NCBI RefSeq assembly: GCF_014268275.3
Contig: NZ_CP077084.1
Coordinates: 4,402,001-4,466,000 of the forward strand
From: Pseudomonas tritici
GTDB lineage: Bacteria; Pseudomonadota; Gammaproteobacteria; Pseudomonadales; Pseudomonadaceae
Length of the DNA: 64,000 bases
Direction of reading: 5' to 3'
The notes beneath the pieces were generated by a model. It worked only from the letters and a program-made list of their open reading frames with translations. It did no database searches and was not told the origin of the DNA. The translations under genes were made by a program, and so were the position numbers. This document shows, in pieces, positions 45,488 to 54,370 of this stretch (within the stretch, counting starts at the first letter, position 1; every line of letters starts with the position of its first letter).

Positions 45488-46672
45488 ATGACCCGAACCA
45501 TCCCCGAACCGGACCTTGCTTACCTGCAAAAAGTGCTGCTGGAAATGCTCGCGATCCCCAGCCCCACCGGGTTCACCGACACCATCGTGCGCTACGTCGC
45601 CGAGCGCCTGGAAGAACTGGGCATTCCGTTTGAAATGACGCGGCGCGGCACCATTCGCGCCACCCTCAAGGGCCAGAAGAACAGCCCAGACCGTGCGGTG
45701 TCCGCGCATTTGGACACCATCGGCGCCGCCGTACGCGCGATCAAGGACAACGGCCGCCTGAGCCTGGCGCCGGTAGGCTGCTGGTCGAGCCGATTTGCCG
45801 AAGGCAGCCGCGTCAGCCTGTTTACCGATAACGGTGTGATCCGTGGCAGCGTGTTGCCGTTGATGGCCTCCGGGCACGCCTTCAACACCGCCGTGGACGA
45901 AATGCCGGTGAGCTGGGACCACGTGGAGCTGCGCCTGGACGCCTACTGCGCGACCCGCGCCGATTGCGATTCCCTGGGGATCGGCATCGGTGACTACGTG
46001 GCCTTCGACCCACTGCCCGAATTTACCGAAAGTGGGCACATCAGCGCCCGACACCTTGACGACAAGGCGGGCGTCGCTGCCCTGCTCGCCGCGCTCAAGG
46101 CTATTATCGACAGCGGCGAACCGCTGCTGATCGACTGCCACCCACTCTTCACGATTACCGAGGAGACCGGCAGCGGCGCAGCGGCCGCCCTGCCTTGGGA
46201 TGTCAGTGAGTTCGTCGGCATCGATATCGCCCCCGTCGCCCCCGGCCAGCATTCCAGTGAACATGCGGTGAGCGTGGCGATGCAGGATTCGGGGGGGCCG
46301 TATGACTATCACCTGTCGCGGCATTTGCTGCGCCTGGCGTCTGATAACGAGTTGCCGGTGCGCCGCGACCTGTTCCGCTACTACTTCAGCGATGCACACT
46401 CGGCCGTGACCGCCGGCCATGATATCCGCACCGCGTTGCTGGCGTTTGGCTGCGACGCGACTCACGGCTACGAACGCACCCATATCGATAGCCTCGCGGC
46501 GCTGAGCCGCCTGCTGGGCGCGTATATTCTCAGCCCGCCGGTGTTCGCCAGCGACGCACAACCGGCCCAGGGTTCATTGGATCGGTTCAGTCATCAGATT
46601 GAACACGATGCACAAATGGAGAGCGACACGCGGGTGCCATCGGTGGACAGCCTGGTGGGCAACAAGTCCTGA
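45488..46672 (+). CDS. M42-family peptidase of the osmoprotectant NAGGN system
   Basis: 394 residues with the M42/M20-like metallopeptidase fold. The typical SAHLDTIG, RHLDDKAGVAALLAA and ITEETGSGAA segments carry metal ligands (His, Asp, Glu). AGGAG precedes the ATG. In pseudomonads this gene always follows asnO and ngg; it is thought to degrade or mature NAGGN-related peptides. The 145-bp gap to ngg holds a REPIN but no terminator with a T-run. Confidence 0.9.
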   Translation: MTRTIPEPDLAYLQKVLLEMLAIPSPTGFTDTIVRYVAERLEELGIPFEMTRRGTIRATLKGQKNSPDRAVSAHLDTIGAAVRAIKDNGRLSLAPVGCWSSRFAEGSRVSLFTDNGVIRGSVLPLMASGHAFNTAVDEMPVSWDHVELRLDAYCATRADCDSLGIGIGDYVAFDPLPEFTESGHISARHLDDKAGVAALLAALKAIIDSGEPLLIDCHPLFTITEETGSGAAAALPWDVSEFVGIDIAPVAPGQHSSEHAVSVAMQDSGGPYDYHLSRHLLRLASDNELPVRRDLFRYYFSDAHSAVTAGHDIRTALLAFGCDATHGYERTHIDSLAALSRLLGAYILSPPVFASDAQPAQGSLDRFSHQIEHDAQMESDTRVPSVDSLVGNKS

Positions 46673-46731
46673 GACTGGCAACTGCGGTCCCGGCGCAGTA
46701 GCATCGCCGGGACCCATCACCCGAGGCTTGT

Positions 46732-46959
46732 ATGCTGATTCCCTACGACGCGCTTGAAGTCGACACCCTGACCCGCCTCATCGAAGACTTCGTCACCCGT
46801 GACGGCACCGACAATGGCGACGACACGCCCCTGGAGACCCGCGTATTGCGCGTGCGCCAGGCGCTGACCAAGGGGCAGGCGCTGATCGTGTTCGACCCCG
46901 AGAGCGAGCAATGCCAGTTAATGCTCAAGCACGACGTGCCCAAGCATCTGTTCGACTGA
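46732..46959 (+). CDS. YheU/UPF0270 family protein
   Basis: 75 residues, close to E. coli YheU (72). It starts MLIPYDALEVDTLTRLIEDFVTRDGTD, and the C-terminal half is a small alpha/beta fold. Function unknown. It converges with csrA, leaving 7 bases between the stop codons. Confidence 0.9.
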   Translation: MLIPYDALEVDTLTRLIEDFVTRDGTDNGDDTPLETRVLRVRQALTKGQALIVFDPESEQCQLMLKHDVPKHLFD

Positions 46960-46966
46960 AAATGCG

Positions 46967-47164
46967 CTAAGGGTTGGGGGCCGCGTGCAGCTCGGCGGCT
47001 TGGCGTTCGAGGATTTTCTGGTAGACCTCGGCGCGATGAACATGCACCCCGGCCGGCGCTGCAACACCGAACTTCACTTGGTTACCGTTCAACTCGAGGA
47101 TGTGCACGGCGATGTCATCGCCAATGGAGATGACTTCGCCTACAGCGCGGCTTAAGACCAGCAT
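46967..47164 (-). CDS. csrA: CsrA/Rsm-family RNA-binding translational regulator (divergent paralogue)
   Basis: 65 residues. It keeps the CsrA fold: N-terminal [18 protein letters not shown], then [22 protein letters not shown] with the critical Arg in VHR for RNA contact. It differs from RsmA/RsmE (LTRKVGE, QVRIGI, HREEIYQRI), so it is a third paralogue such as RsmI/RsmN-like. It would bind GGA motifs at ribosome sites of target mRNAs. AGGA precedes the ATG. Confidence 0.85.
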   Translation of the reverse strand: MLVLSRAVGEVISIGDDIAVHILELNGNQVKFGVAAPAGVHVHRAEVYQKILERQAAELHAAPNP

Positions 47165-47291
47165 GGCGGTTGTCCTTTTAGAATGACAGGACCTCGACCA
47201 TGCGCGCTGGCTGTGGGTGCATCAATGCCTTGCGGTGAAATCAGGCACTCCCTACATACGCAGGTAACTTGCCTGACAGACTGCCACCTGA

Positions 47292-48107
47292 TCAGCCTTT
47301 AACCGCCTGCGCCTTAGCACGCATCTTGTCGGCCATGGTGGTCATCTCGTCATAGAGCAACTGCGGGTTCTTCTGCTTTAACGCCCACGCCATCCGCCCT
47401 TGCTCATGGGGCAGGATCATGAATTCGCCTGCTGCGACGCGCTGATAAATGTAATCGGCAATGTCCGCCGCCGAAATCGGCGAGCTCTCAAGCAGTTTGC
47501 CCACTTGCGCCTTCATCGCCGGGGTCGGCCCGCGGAACGAGTCGAGCAGGTTGGTCTGGAAGAACGACGGGCAGACCACGTGCACGCCGACTTCCTGCTG
47601 CTTTAGCTCCACCAGCAGACTTTCCGACAGCGCCACCACGCCGGCCTTGGCCACGTTGTAGTTACTCATGGCCGGGCTCTGCATCAATGCCGCCATAGAC
47701 GCGATGTTGATGATGCGGCCCTTGCTCTTTTCCAGCAGGGGCAGGAACGCCTTGCAGCCCTTGACCACGCCCATCAGGTTGATTGCGATCTGCCAGTCCC
47801 AGTCTTCCAGGGACAGTTCGGCGAAGAACCCACCCGACGCCACGCCTGCATTGTTGACGATCACATCGATGCCACCCAGTTTCACCTCGCAAGCCTGGGC
47901 AAAAGCGGTGAGCTGGCTGTAATCGCGCACGTCACAGCGTTGCACAAAACCGTCGCCGCCCGCCTCGCGCACGCGCTTGAGGGTGTCCTGCAAGCCCGGC
48001 TCGCTGACGTCAGACAAGGCCAATTGCCAACCTTCGCGGGCCCAGCGCAGAGCGATTTCGCGACCCAGGCCGGACCCGGCACCAGTGATCATCATGCGAT
48101 TTTGCAT
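47292..48107 (-). CDS. Short-chain dehydrogenase/reductase
   Basis: 271 residues, classical SDR: TGAGSGLG at 8-15, NNAG near 87, catalytic Ser in NIASMAALMQ and YNVAK near 155. The C-terminal extension (MAWALKQKNPQLLYDEMTTMADKMRAKAQ) is that of membrane-associated pseudomonad SDRs of unknown substrate. AGGAGG is close before the ATG. Stands alone; csrA lies downstream on the same strand. Confidence 0.88.
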   Translation of the reverse strand: MQNRMMITGAGSGLGREIALRWAREGWQLALSDVSEPGLQDTLKRVREAGGDGFVQRCDVRDYSQLTAFAQACEVKLGGIDVIVNNAGVASGGFFAELSLEDWDWQIAINLMGVVKGCKAFLPLLEKSKGRIINIASMAALMQSPAMSNYNVAKAGVVALSESLLVELKQQEVGVHVVCPSFFQTNLLDSFRGPTPAMKAQVGKLLESSPISAADIADYIYQRVAAGEFMILPHEQGRMAWALKQKNPQLLYDEMTTMADKMRAKAQAVKG

Positions 48108-48435
48108 AGGAGGTAGCCTTGTGGTTCACGGAAGAAGTGACCGGCAGTGTAGCGAAGGTTTTTCCTACACCCACCCACCATCAGAGTGATGAATGCCCCT
48201 GGCAAACCGGCAGCTGGGTCGAATATTTGCCTATAGCCTAAGTTCAATATTTTTCAACTAGCAAAGCCAATTTGCGAACGCATTAAAAGAAATAAGCACG
48301 TGCGCGAAATGCTTTAAAAAAATACTGAATTTTTCGCAAGGGGCAATAGTCGGAGTTGTTAAGGCGTCCGTAAGTTAGCTGTCGGGCCTACCGTTAAATA
48401 ACCGGTCTTTGCAGAAAGCCAATAAGGAAAAAACC
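48108..48435. other. Intergenic region upstream of the DUF3309 gene
   Basis: 328 bases with no gene. The middle (about 48215-48350) is AT-rich, a probable promoter zone for the divergent genes. AAGGAA at 48424-48429 is the ribosome site of the small gene. No clear sigma factor consensus is seen. Confidence 0.5.
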
Positions 48436-48588
48436 ATGAGCCTCATTCTGATCATTATCCTGATCCTCCTGCTGGTCGGTGGTCTGCCAGTGTTCCCTCA
48501 CTCACGTAACTGGGGTTACGGCCCGTCGGGTATCCTCGGGGTGGTATTGGTAGTGCTGCTGGTGTTGATGTTGCTCGGCCGGATATAA
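48436..48588 (+). CDS. DUF3309 small hydrophobic protein
   Basis: 50 residues: an N-terminal membrane helix (MSLILIIILILLLVGGLPVF), a polar turn (HSRNWGYGPSG) and a second helix (ILGVVLVVLLVLMLLGRI). This is the DUF3309 pattern of small inner-membrane proteins widespread in proteobacteria. AAGGAA lies 6 bases before the ATG, and a strong terminator follows after 24 bases. A stress role is often guessed, but nothing here shows it. Confidence 0.85.
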   Translation: MSLILIIILILLLVGGLPVFPHSRNWGYGPSGILGVVLVVLLVLMLLGRI

Positions 48589-48612
48589 AGCCCTGGTAGC
48601 AAAAAAACAGCA

Positions 48613-48644
48613 AAAAAAGAGGCCTTGAAAAAGGCCTCTTTTTT
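48613..48644. terminator. Bidirectional terminator
   Basis: AAAAAAGAGGCCTT-GAAA-AAGGCCTCTTTTTT is a perfect stem with an A-run and a T-run. It serves both the DUF3309 gene and the convergent LTA-synthase-like gene. Confidence 0.93.
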
Positions 48645-48656
48645 ATTGCCGGTTAA

Positions 48657-50744
48657 TTAGTCCGGCTTGCCGTCAACCACACCGGCAGTGTTATCCAACA
48701 GGCTCTTGGTCGCCGTCTGTAGGAACGACTCAAGTTTCTGCCTCAATGCCCCCTCGTCCGGCGATTCAGGAATCACCTTACCGGTCGGATTGGCGCCCAG
48801 CTCATATTCCCAAAGCTTGGGTGGCATTTCCTTCGGCAGCACCAGAATGCGATCGCCGGTAACCAGCGCCACTGTCTGGTCGCTGCCCGACGGTTTGATC
48901 ACGCCGAAGCCTTTATCGCCTTCCGGCAGGTTCAGCAGGTCGCGCCCCCAGCACTGGTGCAGGGTTTCGCCACCCAGGCGGCCCATGATGGTCGGCACGA
49001 TGTCGATCTGGGTGCCCACGGTGTGGTCACGCTCGCCGAACTTCTCCTGCATGCCCGGTGCGATCATCAGCATCGGCACATTGAAGCGACCCAGGTCCAT
49101 TTCGGTGATCTGCTGTTCGTTGCCAAAGCCGTGGTCGCCGACAATCACGAACAAGGTTTCCTTGAAGTACGGCTCCTTGCGGGCCTTTTCAAAGAACTGG
49201 CCCAAGGCCCAGTCGGAGTAGCGCATCGCCGTCAAATGCTCGTCGAGGCTGCCACGCCCCGTGACCTTCTCGACCGGTAATGGCGTCGGCAAGGCATACG
49301 GCGTGTGGTTGGACAAGGTTTGCAGCAAGGCATAGAACGGCTTGCCACCTTCGCGGGCTTTCAGCTCTTCCAGGCCACGGTTGAACATGTCCTGATCGGA
49401 CACGCCCCACGTCGGGTCGGAGAACACCGGGTCAACGAAGTCGTTGCGACCAATGAAGTTGGTCATGCCCTGGTTGCTGAAGAAGCCCGATTGGTTATCC
49501 CAGGCGAAGTCACCGTTGTAGACATACACGTCGTCAAACTTGCGCGCGCTGAGCAACTGCGGCAGGCCTGACAGCTTGTGGCTGCCTTCCGGGGTCTGCA
49601 TCAGGTATTCGAACGCCGGCAGGTTGGGGAAACACGCCATGGTGGCGAACATTCCCTGGTGAGTGTGCGTGCCGTTGGAGAAAAAGCGGTCGAACAACAG
49701 GCCTTCCTTGGACAGTTTGTCGAAGTACGGCGTGATGTTACCCGGACGACCCAGGGCGCCCACCGAGTGACCGGCGAAGCTTTCCATCAGGATCACCACG
49801 ACGTTCTTGATCGGCAGGGTTTTCTCTGCCGGTGGGGTGAACTCACGGCGCACGGCGGCGGTGTCGGTATCCACCAGTTTTTCCATCGGCAGCACCAGCA
49901 TGTCGCGCACAGTCTGGGTCGCCAACGGCTGTTCCAGCGTCGCCTTCCAGGTGTTATCACGATGCTCGGAGAACCGTGCCTTGGCCGCGCCGACCAGTGA
50001 CAACGTGCCATTCAGGCCCAGTTGGTTGGCGAAGTTCGAGTCGGTGGTGTAGACGTCACCCCAACGCAGCGGCGGGCCTTGGCGCAGGGTGCCACGTGCG
50101 GCGATTACAGCGACCAACAGGCAGACCACGAACACCGCAATACGCGTGTACCACGGCGCTACTTGGCGGGTGCCGATGCTGCCACCGCTGAACGGCCCGC
50201 GTGGGCGCGTTGCACGGTCTGCACCTTTAAAGGCGATGCTCAGGATCAGCGTGCCCACGGCCCAGGCCAGCAGGTAGCGCACCACCGGGAAACCGTACCA
50301 GAGCATGCTCATCACGGTTTTCGGGTCTTCTTTCACGTACTGGAACACCAGGCCGTTGAGGCGCTGGTGGAACTCGCGATAGAAGTCCATTTCCATCAGG
50401 CCCAGGAACAGCGCGATGCTGGACGCCACAGTCAGCCAGAAACGGAAGAACCCGCGAGCAGCCATCGCCCGTACGCTGAACAGTGCCAACAGCAATGGGA
50501 TGATCAGGTACACCACCAGGCGCAGGTCCAGGCGCAGGCCGTTGGCGAACGCTTCAAGGAAGGTCGAGGCCGGCGTGTCGAGGATCATCTCGCGGTTGTA
50601 CACCAGCAGCGCCAGGCGCAGCAGGGAGAACATCACCATCATGACCAGTGCGCAGAGCAGCGTGTATGCCAGATGGGATTTGACGGTCGGTTGCAGCAGG
50701 CGATTTGAAGCTCGCTGCTGATTCAGGGCGTCCGGGTTTGCCAT
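48657..50744 (-). CDS. LTA-synthase-like membrane sulfatase/phosphoglycerol transferase
   Basis: 695 residues. Five membrane helices in the first 220 or so residues are followed by a periplasmic alkaline-phosphatase-superfamily domain (about 310-600): NVVVILMESFAGHSVGA, DRFFSNGTHTHQGMFATM with the likely Thr nucleophile, and VIVGDHGFG. Gram-negative members are related to LtaS, OpgB and EptA and transfer phosphoglycerol or phosphoethanolamine to periplasmic glycans or lipids. No osmoregulated glucan genes are nearby, so the acceptor is unknown. Confidence 0.87.
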   Translation of the reverse strand: MANPDALNQQRASNRLLQPTVKSHLAYTLLCALVMMVMFSLLRLALLVYNREMILDTPASTFLEAFANGLRLDLRLVVYLIIPLLLALFSVRAMAARGFFRFWLTVASSIALFLGLMEMDFYREFHQRLNGLVFQYVKEDPKTVMSMLWYGFPVVRYLLAWAVGTLILSIAFKGADRATRPRGPFSGGSIGTRQVAPWYTRIAVFVVCLLVAVIAARGTLRQGPPLRWGDVYTTDSNFANQLGLNGTLSLVGAAKARFSEHRDNTWKATLEQPLATQTVRDMLVLPMEKLVDTDTAAVRREFTPPAEKTLPIKNVVVILMESFAGHSVGALGRPGNITPYFDKLSKEGLLFDRFFSNGTHTHQGMFATMACFPNLPAFEYLMQTPEGSHKLSGLPQLLSARKFDDVYVYNGDFAWDNQSGFFSNQGMTNFIGRNDFVDPVFSDPTWGVSDQDMFNRGLEELKAREGGKPFYALLQTLSNHTPYALPTPLPVEKVTGRGSLDEHLTAMRYSDWALGQFFEKARKEPYFKETLFVIVGDHGFGNEQQITEMDLGRFNVPMLMIAPGMQEKFGERDHTVGTQIDIVPTIMGRLGGETLHQCWGRDLLNLPEGDKGFGVIKPSGSDQTVALVTGDRILVLPKEMPPKLWEYELGANPTGKVIPESPDEGALRQKLESFLQTATKSLLDNTAGVVDGKPD

Positions 50745-51085
50745 GTCGTTTTAGGACCCATTGGAAGTTTAAGTTGCGAAATATTGCTGCGGCATCCTGC
50801 CCACGCCCAAGCGTGTAGGAACGGGGGGGGTAAGCGCGTTGGCGCAAATGGTGCCCGATGAATGCCATCAACGCTATTGATTACTGAGGAAAAACACTTC
50901 TTTGTAGTGCTTTCGCCGGCCGGCGACAGAGCCGTCCTACAAGGAAACAAAGCGAAGGGAATTGTCCGGAAGGCTGTGTGAAAATTCTGTACAGCGAATA
51001 TTTCGACACAAAAAAATGTGGGAGGGGGCTTGCCCCCCTCCCACATTGACTACGGCCACTCTATGTTGAGTGGGCAGTTTTACCG
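50745..51085. other. Intergenic region between the LTA-synthase-like and PLDc_N genes
   Basis: 341 bases without a gene. It holds the REP hairpin at 51016-51046 and a weak GCACT/AGTGT hairpin with a T-run on the minus strand (about 50893-50914), which could end the PLDc_N transcript. The rest near the LTA-synthase start should carry its promoter, though no consensus is clear. Confidence 0.5.
51016..51046. repeat. REP hairpin
   Basis: ATGTGGGAGGGGGCTTGCCC and onward, nearly perfect palindrome with one extra C. P. fluorescens REP core GGGGGCTTGCCCCC. Just downstream of the PLDc_N gene. Confidence 0.85.
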
Positions 51086-51277
51086 TCAGATCCGCACGTT
51101 GCCACGCGGCCCGGCGATTGCCCAAATGATCAAGCCCAGCACCGGCAACAACAGGATCAGCAAAATCCACAGCACCTTGGCGCCCGTGCTGGCACCGCTT
51201 TTGAATACATTGATGATCGCCCAGATATCCAGCGCCAGGATGATCAGCCCGATCAGGCCATTGAAAGTCGAACCCAT
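51086..51277 (-). CDS. PLDc_N-domain small membrane protein
   Basis: 63 residues, two hydrophobic helices (FNGLIGLIILALDIWAIINVF and LWILLILLLPVLGLIIWAIAG), matching the phospholipase-D-nuclease N-terminal domain found alone in many bacteria. AGGAG lies 7 bases before the ATG at 51277. Membrane protein of unknown function. Confidence 0.85.
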   Translation of the reverse strand: MGSTFNGLIGLIILALDIWAIINVFKSGASTGAKVLWILLILLLPVLGLIIWAIAGPRGNVRI

Positions 51278-51344
51278 GGTGTTGCTCCTAAGTGAGGGCA
51301 TGCCCTTGTAGGATAGTCAGCCCTGGCCGGGGTTCCGTTTTATT

Positions 51345-51875
51345 TCAGACGTGCACGGCGATCTTCAGCGCTTCCAGGGACGGCTCGCCCTTGATGCCGA
51401 CTTCGGCGCACAACGCCAGCACACGCGGCAGGTCGTTGCCGTAGACGAGCACGGCCTGGATCTCGTCGTCCAACAGTTGGCTGAAGTTGAGCAACACGTA
51501 GCCGCCATCTTCCGGGCTGAGGGCACTCATCTGGATCTGGATGCGGTTCAGTGCAGTCAGGTCTTCGGTCTTGGCCAGTTGCTTGGGCTTGAGGTTGAAC
51601 GCCACGCCTGGGCCGAACGAAGCGACGATCTGTGCGAACAGGTCGCCGTAGGTGTCGGCCTGGAACAACACGGTGTCCGGCAGGCTGCCGACCACGATCC
51701 ATTCACCCAAAGGAATCGGGAAGGTATCGTCGTAGTTGATGTCCGGGTTGACCGCCAGAAACGCCGCCGGGTCCGCGTAGGCCTGGGCCGCTTCATCGGC
51801 GATACGCGCCACTTCGTCCTCGCCCATGACGCCGGCGCTGATTTTGCTGATGAGTTCGACGAGGGCGGTTTTCAT
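51345..51875 (-). CDS. Conserved hypothetical protein
   Basis: 176 residues, acidic and soluble, with no signal peptide or membrane helix. The N-terminal helix pair (MKTALVELISKISAGVMGEDEVARIADEA) is followed by a mixed region with NYDDTFPIPLGEWIVVGSLPDTVLF. I do not recognise a family. The ATG at 51875 has AGGA 8 bases upstream; an ATG 6 bases earlier is too close to it. Gene order: it follows the ankyrin gene on the same strand, with 42 bp between. Confidence 0.75.
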   Translation of the reverse strand: MKTALVELISKISAGVMGEDEVARIADEAAQAYADPAAFLAVNPDINYDDTFPIPLGEWIVVGSLPDTVLFQADTYGDLFAQIVASFGPGVAFNLKPKQLAKTEDLTALNRIQIQMSALSPEDGGYVLLNFSQLLDDEIQAVLVYGNDLPRVLALCAEVGIKGEPSLEALKIAVHV

Positions 51876-51917
51876 GGGCATGGTCCTGTAGCGGGCTGGT
51901 TTTTCAGGGCGCGTAGC

Positions 51918-52433
51918 CTACACCAGTTTCTGCAACTGCGCCGCCGTATCCACTGCGCCCATGGTCTGCGCCGCCGCCAACGCCGTCGCGCCCTGGGCAT
52001 CCGTCGCCTTGGGGTTGGCGCCCTGGCCGAGCAGGTAGTCGACCATCTCCACGCGGTTGAACATTGCCGCCATCATCAAGGCGGTACGGCCGTCCGAGGA
52101 GGAGGCGTCCACTGGCGCGCCACCTTCGATCAGCGCCTGAACCACCGGCAAGTTGCCCTTGAACGCAGCTCCGGCGATCGGCAACTGGTTCTTATCATTG
52201 GCGATCAGCGGGTCAGCCTTGAACTCCAGCAGGACTTTTACCGCTTCGGCATGGCCGTGGTAGGCCGCGAGCATCAACAGGGTGTCGCCGTTATGGTTAC
52301 GAAAATTGGCTGGCAAGCCTTTGGCCAGCAGCGCGGCGAGCATGGCGGCGTCGCCTTTGCGGGCGACGTCAAAGACCTGCTCGGCAAATTCGGCGGCTTC
52401 ATCATCGGTCATTTGTTTGGGTTGATCTGACAT
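51918..52433 (-). CDS. Ankyrin-repeat protein
   Basis: 171 residues with about four ankyrin repeats (e.g. NGDTLLMLAAYHGHAEAVKVLLE near 48, DGRTALMMAAMFNRVEMVDYLL near 115). No signal peptide, so cytoplasmic, unlike periplasmic AnkB next to katB. AAGGAG precedes the ATG at 52433. It probably binds a protein partner, perhaps the product of the downstream hypothetical gene. Confidence 0.87.
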   Translation of the reverse strand: MSDQPKQMTDDEAAEFAEQVFDVARKGDAAMLAALLAKGLPANFRNHNGDTLLMLAAYHGHAEAVKVLLEFKADPLIANDKNQLPIAGAAFKGNLPVVQALIEGGAPVDASSSDGRTALMMAAMFNRVEMVDYLLGQGANPKATDAQGATALAAAQTMGAVDTAAQLQKLV

Positions 52434-52543
52434 GTGGGGCTCCTTGTCCTGATACTGAATAGGCGCCAGTGTCGCGAGGGAGTTCCCACCTGTCATGGCT
52501 TTTTTGTCAAAAGGCGCCATAGGCAGAATCAATAACGCTACAG

Positions 52544-54370
52544 TTAATAACGGAAATGGCCGGCCTGGATCTGCGCCAACAATGGCCCCGTCACCGGGAC
52601 ATAGCAGTCCGAACCCGGCAGCCAGGCGTACACCGGATCATTGCCTGCCTTGTCCGGGTCGAACGCCTCCTCCTTGAGCCGCACCTTCTGGTATTTGAAG
52701 GTGCCGGTGGTTTCCATCTTCACCTTGATCCGCAGGAACAACGGCACCGCATAGTGCGGCAACTGGCCGTGGGCGAACTGCAGCAACTCGCGCATATCGA
52801 GGGCGGCCAGGGACTCGCTCGGGGTAATGGCGACCATGCCGGCACGGCCGTTGGTGTTTTCGATTTCCACACCATAAGCCACGACCTCGGCGATCTGCGG
52901 ATGTTGCAGCAGGACATTCTCAACTTCAGTGGTGGAGACGTTTTCGCCCTTCCAGCGATAGGTATCCCCTAGACGGTCGACGAATTGCGCATGGCCAAAG
53001 CCAATGCTGCGCACCAGATCGCCGGTGTTGAAGTAGCGGTCGCCCTTCTCGAACACATCGGTGAGGATCACTTTGCGGTTCTTTTCCGGGTCGGTGTAGC
53101 CATCATAAGGCGACTTTTCATCGATCCTGGCCAGCAACAATCCCTGTCCGCCTGTCTTCACTTTGTGCAGGAAACCATCGCTGCCGCGTAGCGGCTCACC
53201 CGTATCGTGGGTGCAGTCCACCAGCGCCCAGTGCTGCAGGCAAAAGCCGACGGTATTGTCGAAGTTCAAGACGTTGGTGAAGCCGATATTGCCGTCGCTG
53301 GCGGCATACAACTCGCACACATGATCGACGCCGTAACGCGCCTTGAAAGGCGCCCACACGCCAGGACGCAGGCCATTGCCGACCATCTTGGTCACGCGGT
53401 GATCACGATCGTTTTCGCTGGCTGGCTGGTCGAGCAGGTAACGGCACAACTCACCGACATAACCGAGGGTGGTCGCCTTGAATCTACGCACGTCGTCCCA
53501 GAACTGGCTGGCACTGAACTTACGCCGGATGGCAAACCCCGACGCTCCGACAATCGCCGAGCCCCAGCACACGCACAGGCCGGTGGCGTGATAGAGCGGC
53601 AGCGTGCAATAGAGGACGTCGTCCGGGCCCATGTCCAAGGCAATGCTGCCGAAGCTGACGGCGGTCTTGGTCCAGCGGCCGTGCTTCATGATGCCGGCCT
53701 TGGGCAGGCCCGTGGTGCCGGAGGTGTAGATATAAAAGCAGGGGTCGTTGAAGAAAATCTGCGCGGTGCTCGCCGGGTTAGTCGCCGGGCTCTCGGCGCT
53801 GGCAGCGATCAGGTCGATGTAACCGTGCGGCACTGTACTGCCGTGTTGCTCGGCGACATACCAAGTGCGTGTTGCCTCGATCGCCACCTCATTACGCACG
53901 ACTTCATAGGCGGCCACCAATTCCGCCCCCACCACAATCGCCACGGGGTTCACCAGGTTAAGGCTGTGCACCAGCGCCGCTTGGGTTTGCGCCGTATTGA
54001 GCATGGCGCAGATGCCGCCCAGCTTGGCCACCGCCAACACGTTAAGCAGCAGTTCGGGACGGTTTTCGATAAACATCGCGACTACATCACCCTTGCCGAT
54101 GCCCTGGCCTTGCAGGTGATGGGCAATGCGGTTGGCGCGTTGGTTGGCTTCGGTGTAGCTGAGGACGCGGTCGGCGTACAACAAGGCGGCGCCATCCGGG
54201 TTACGCAAGGTGGCTTGTTCAAAGTGCCAGCCCAGGCCGCAGGGTTGCTGCGGGTCTGTGACATTGGCGGCACGCATGCCGCGTACCACGCGTGGTAGCG
54301 CACGAACAATGGCAGGCACCTTACGCAACATCATGCCCCAAGTGATCATGTCGTTTCGCGGATGGCTCAT
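52544..54370 (-). CDS. Long-chain acyl-CoA synthetase (FATP/FadD6-like)
   Basis: 608 residues of the ANL adenylate-forming superfamily. The ATP loop YTSGTTGLPKAG is near 215, NTGDL near 440, and the late motif RWKGENVSTTEVE near 475. The N-terminal region is FATP-like (long-chain or very-long-chain substrates). It activates a fatty acid with ATP and CoA. AAGGA lies upstream of the ATG. It stands alone, and its substrate range cannot be read. Confidence 0.88.
   Translation of the reverse strand: MSHPRNDMITWGMMLRKVPAIVRALPRVVRGMRAANVTDPQQPCGLGWHFEQATLRNPDGAALLYADRVLSYTEANQRANRIAHHLQGQGIGKGDVVAMFIENRPELLLNVLAVAKLGGICAMLNTAQTQAALVHSLNLVNPVAIVVGAELVAAYEVVRNEVAIEATRTWYVAEQHGSTVPHGYIDLIAASAESPATNPASTAQIFFNDPCFYIYTSGTTGLPKAGIMKHGRWTKTAVSFGSIALDMGPDDVLYCTLPLYHATGLCVCWGSAIVGASGFAIRRKFSASQFWDDVRRFKATTLGYVGELCRYLLDQPASENDRDHRVTKMVGNGLRPGVWAPFKARYGVDHVCELYAASDGNIGFTNVLNFDNTVGFCLQHWALVDCTHDTGEPLRGSDGFLHKVKTGGQGLLLARIDEKSPYDGYTDPEKNRKVILTDVFEKGDRYFNTGDLVRSIGFGHAQFVDRLGDTYRWKGENVSTTEVENVLLQHPQIAEVVAYGVEIENTNGRAGMVAITPSESLAALDMRELLQFAHGQLPHYAVPLFLRIKVKMETTGTFKYQKVRLKEEAFDPDKAGNDPVYAWLPGSDCYVPVTGPLLAQIQAGHFRY

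Noticed and set aside
43150..45501. A 783-codon open frame on the minus strand across asnO, ngg and the REPIN
   Set aside because: It is antisense to two well-supported genes, has low-complexity His/Gln-rich translation and results from the GC-rich third positions of the real genes.
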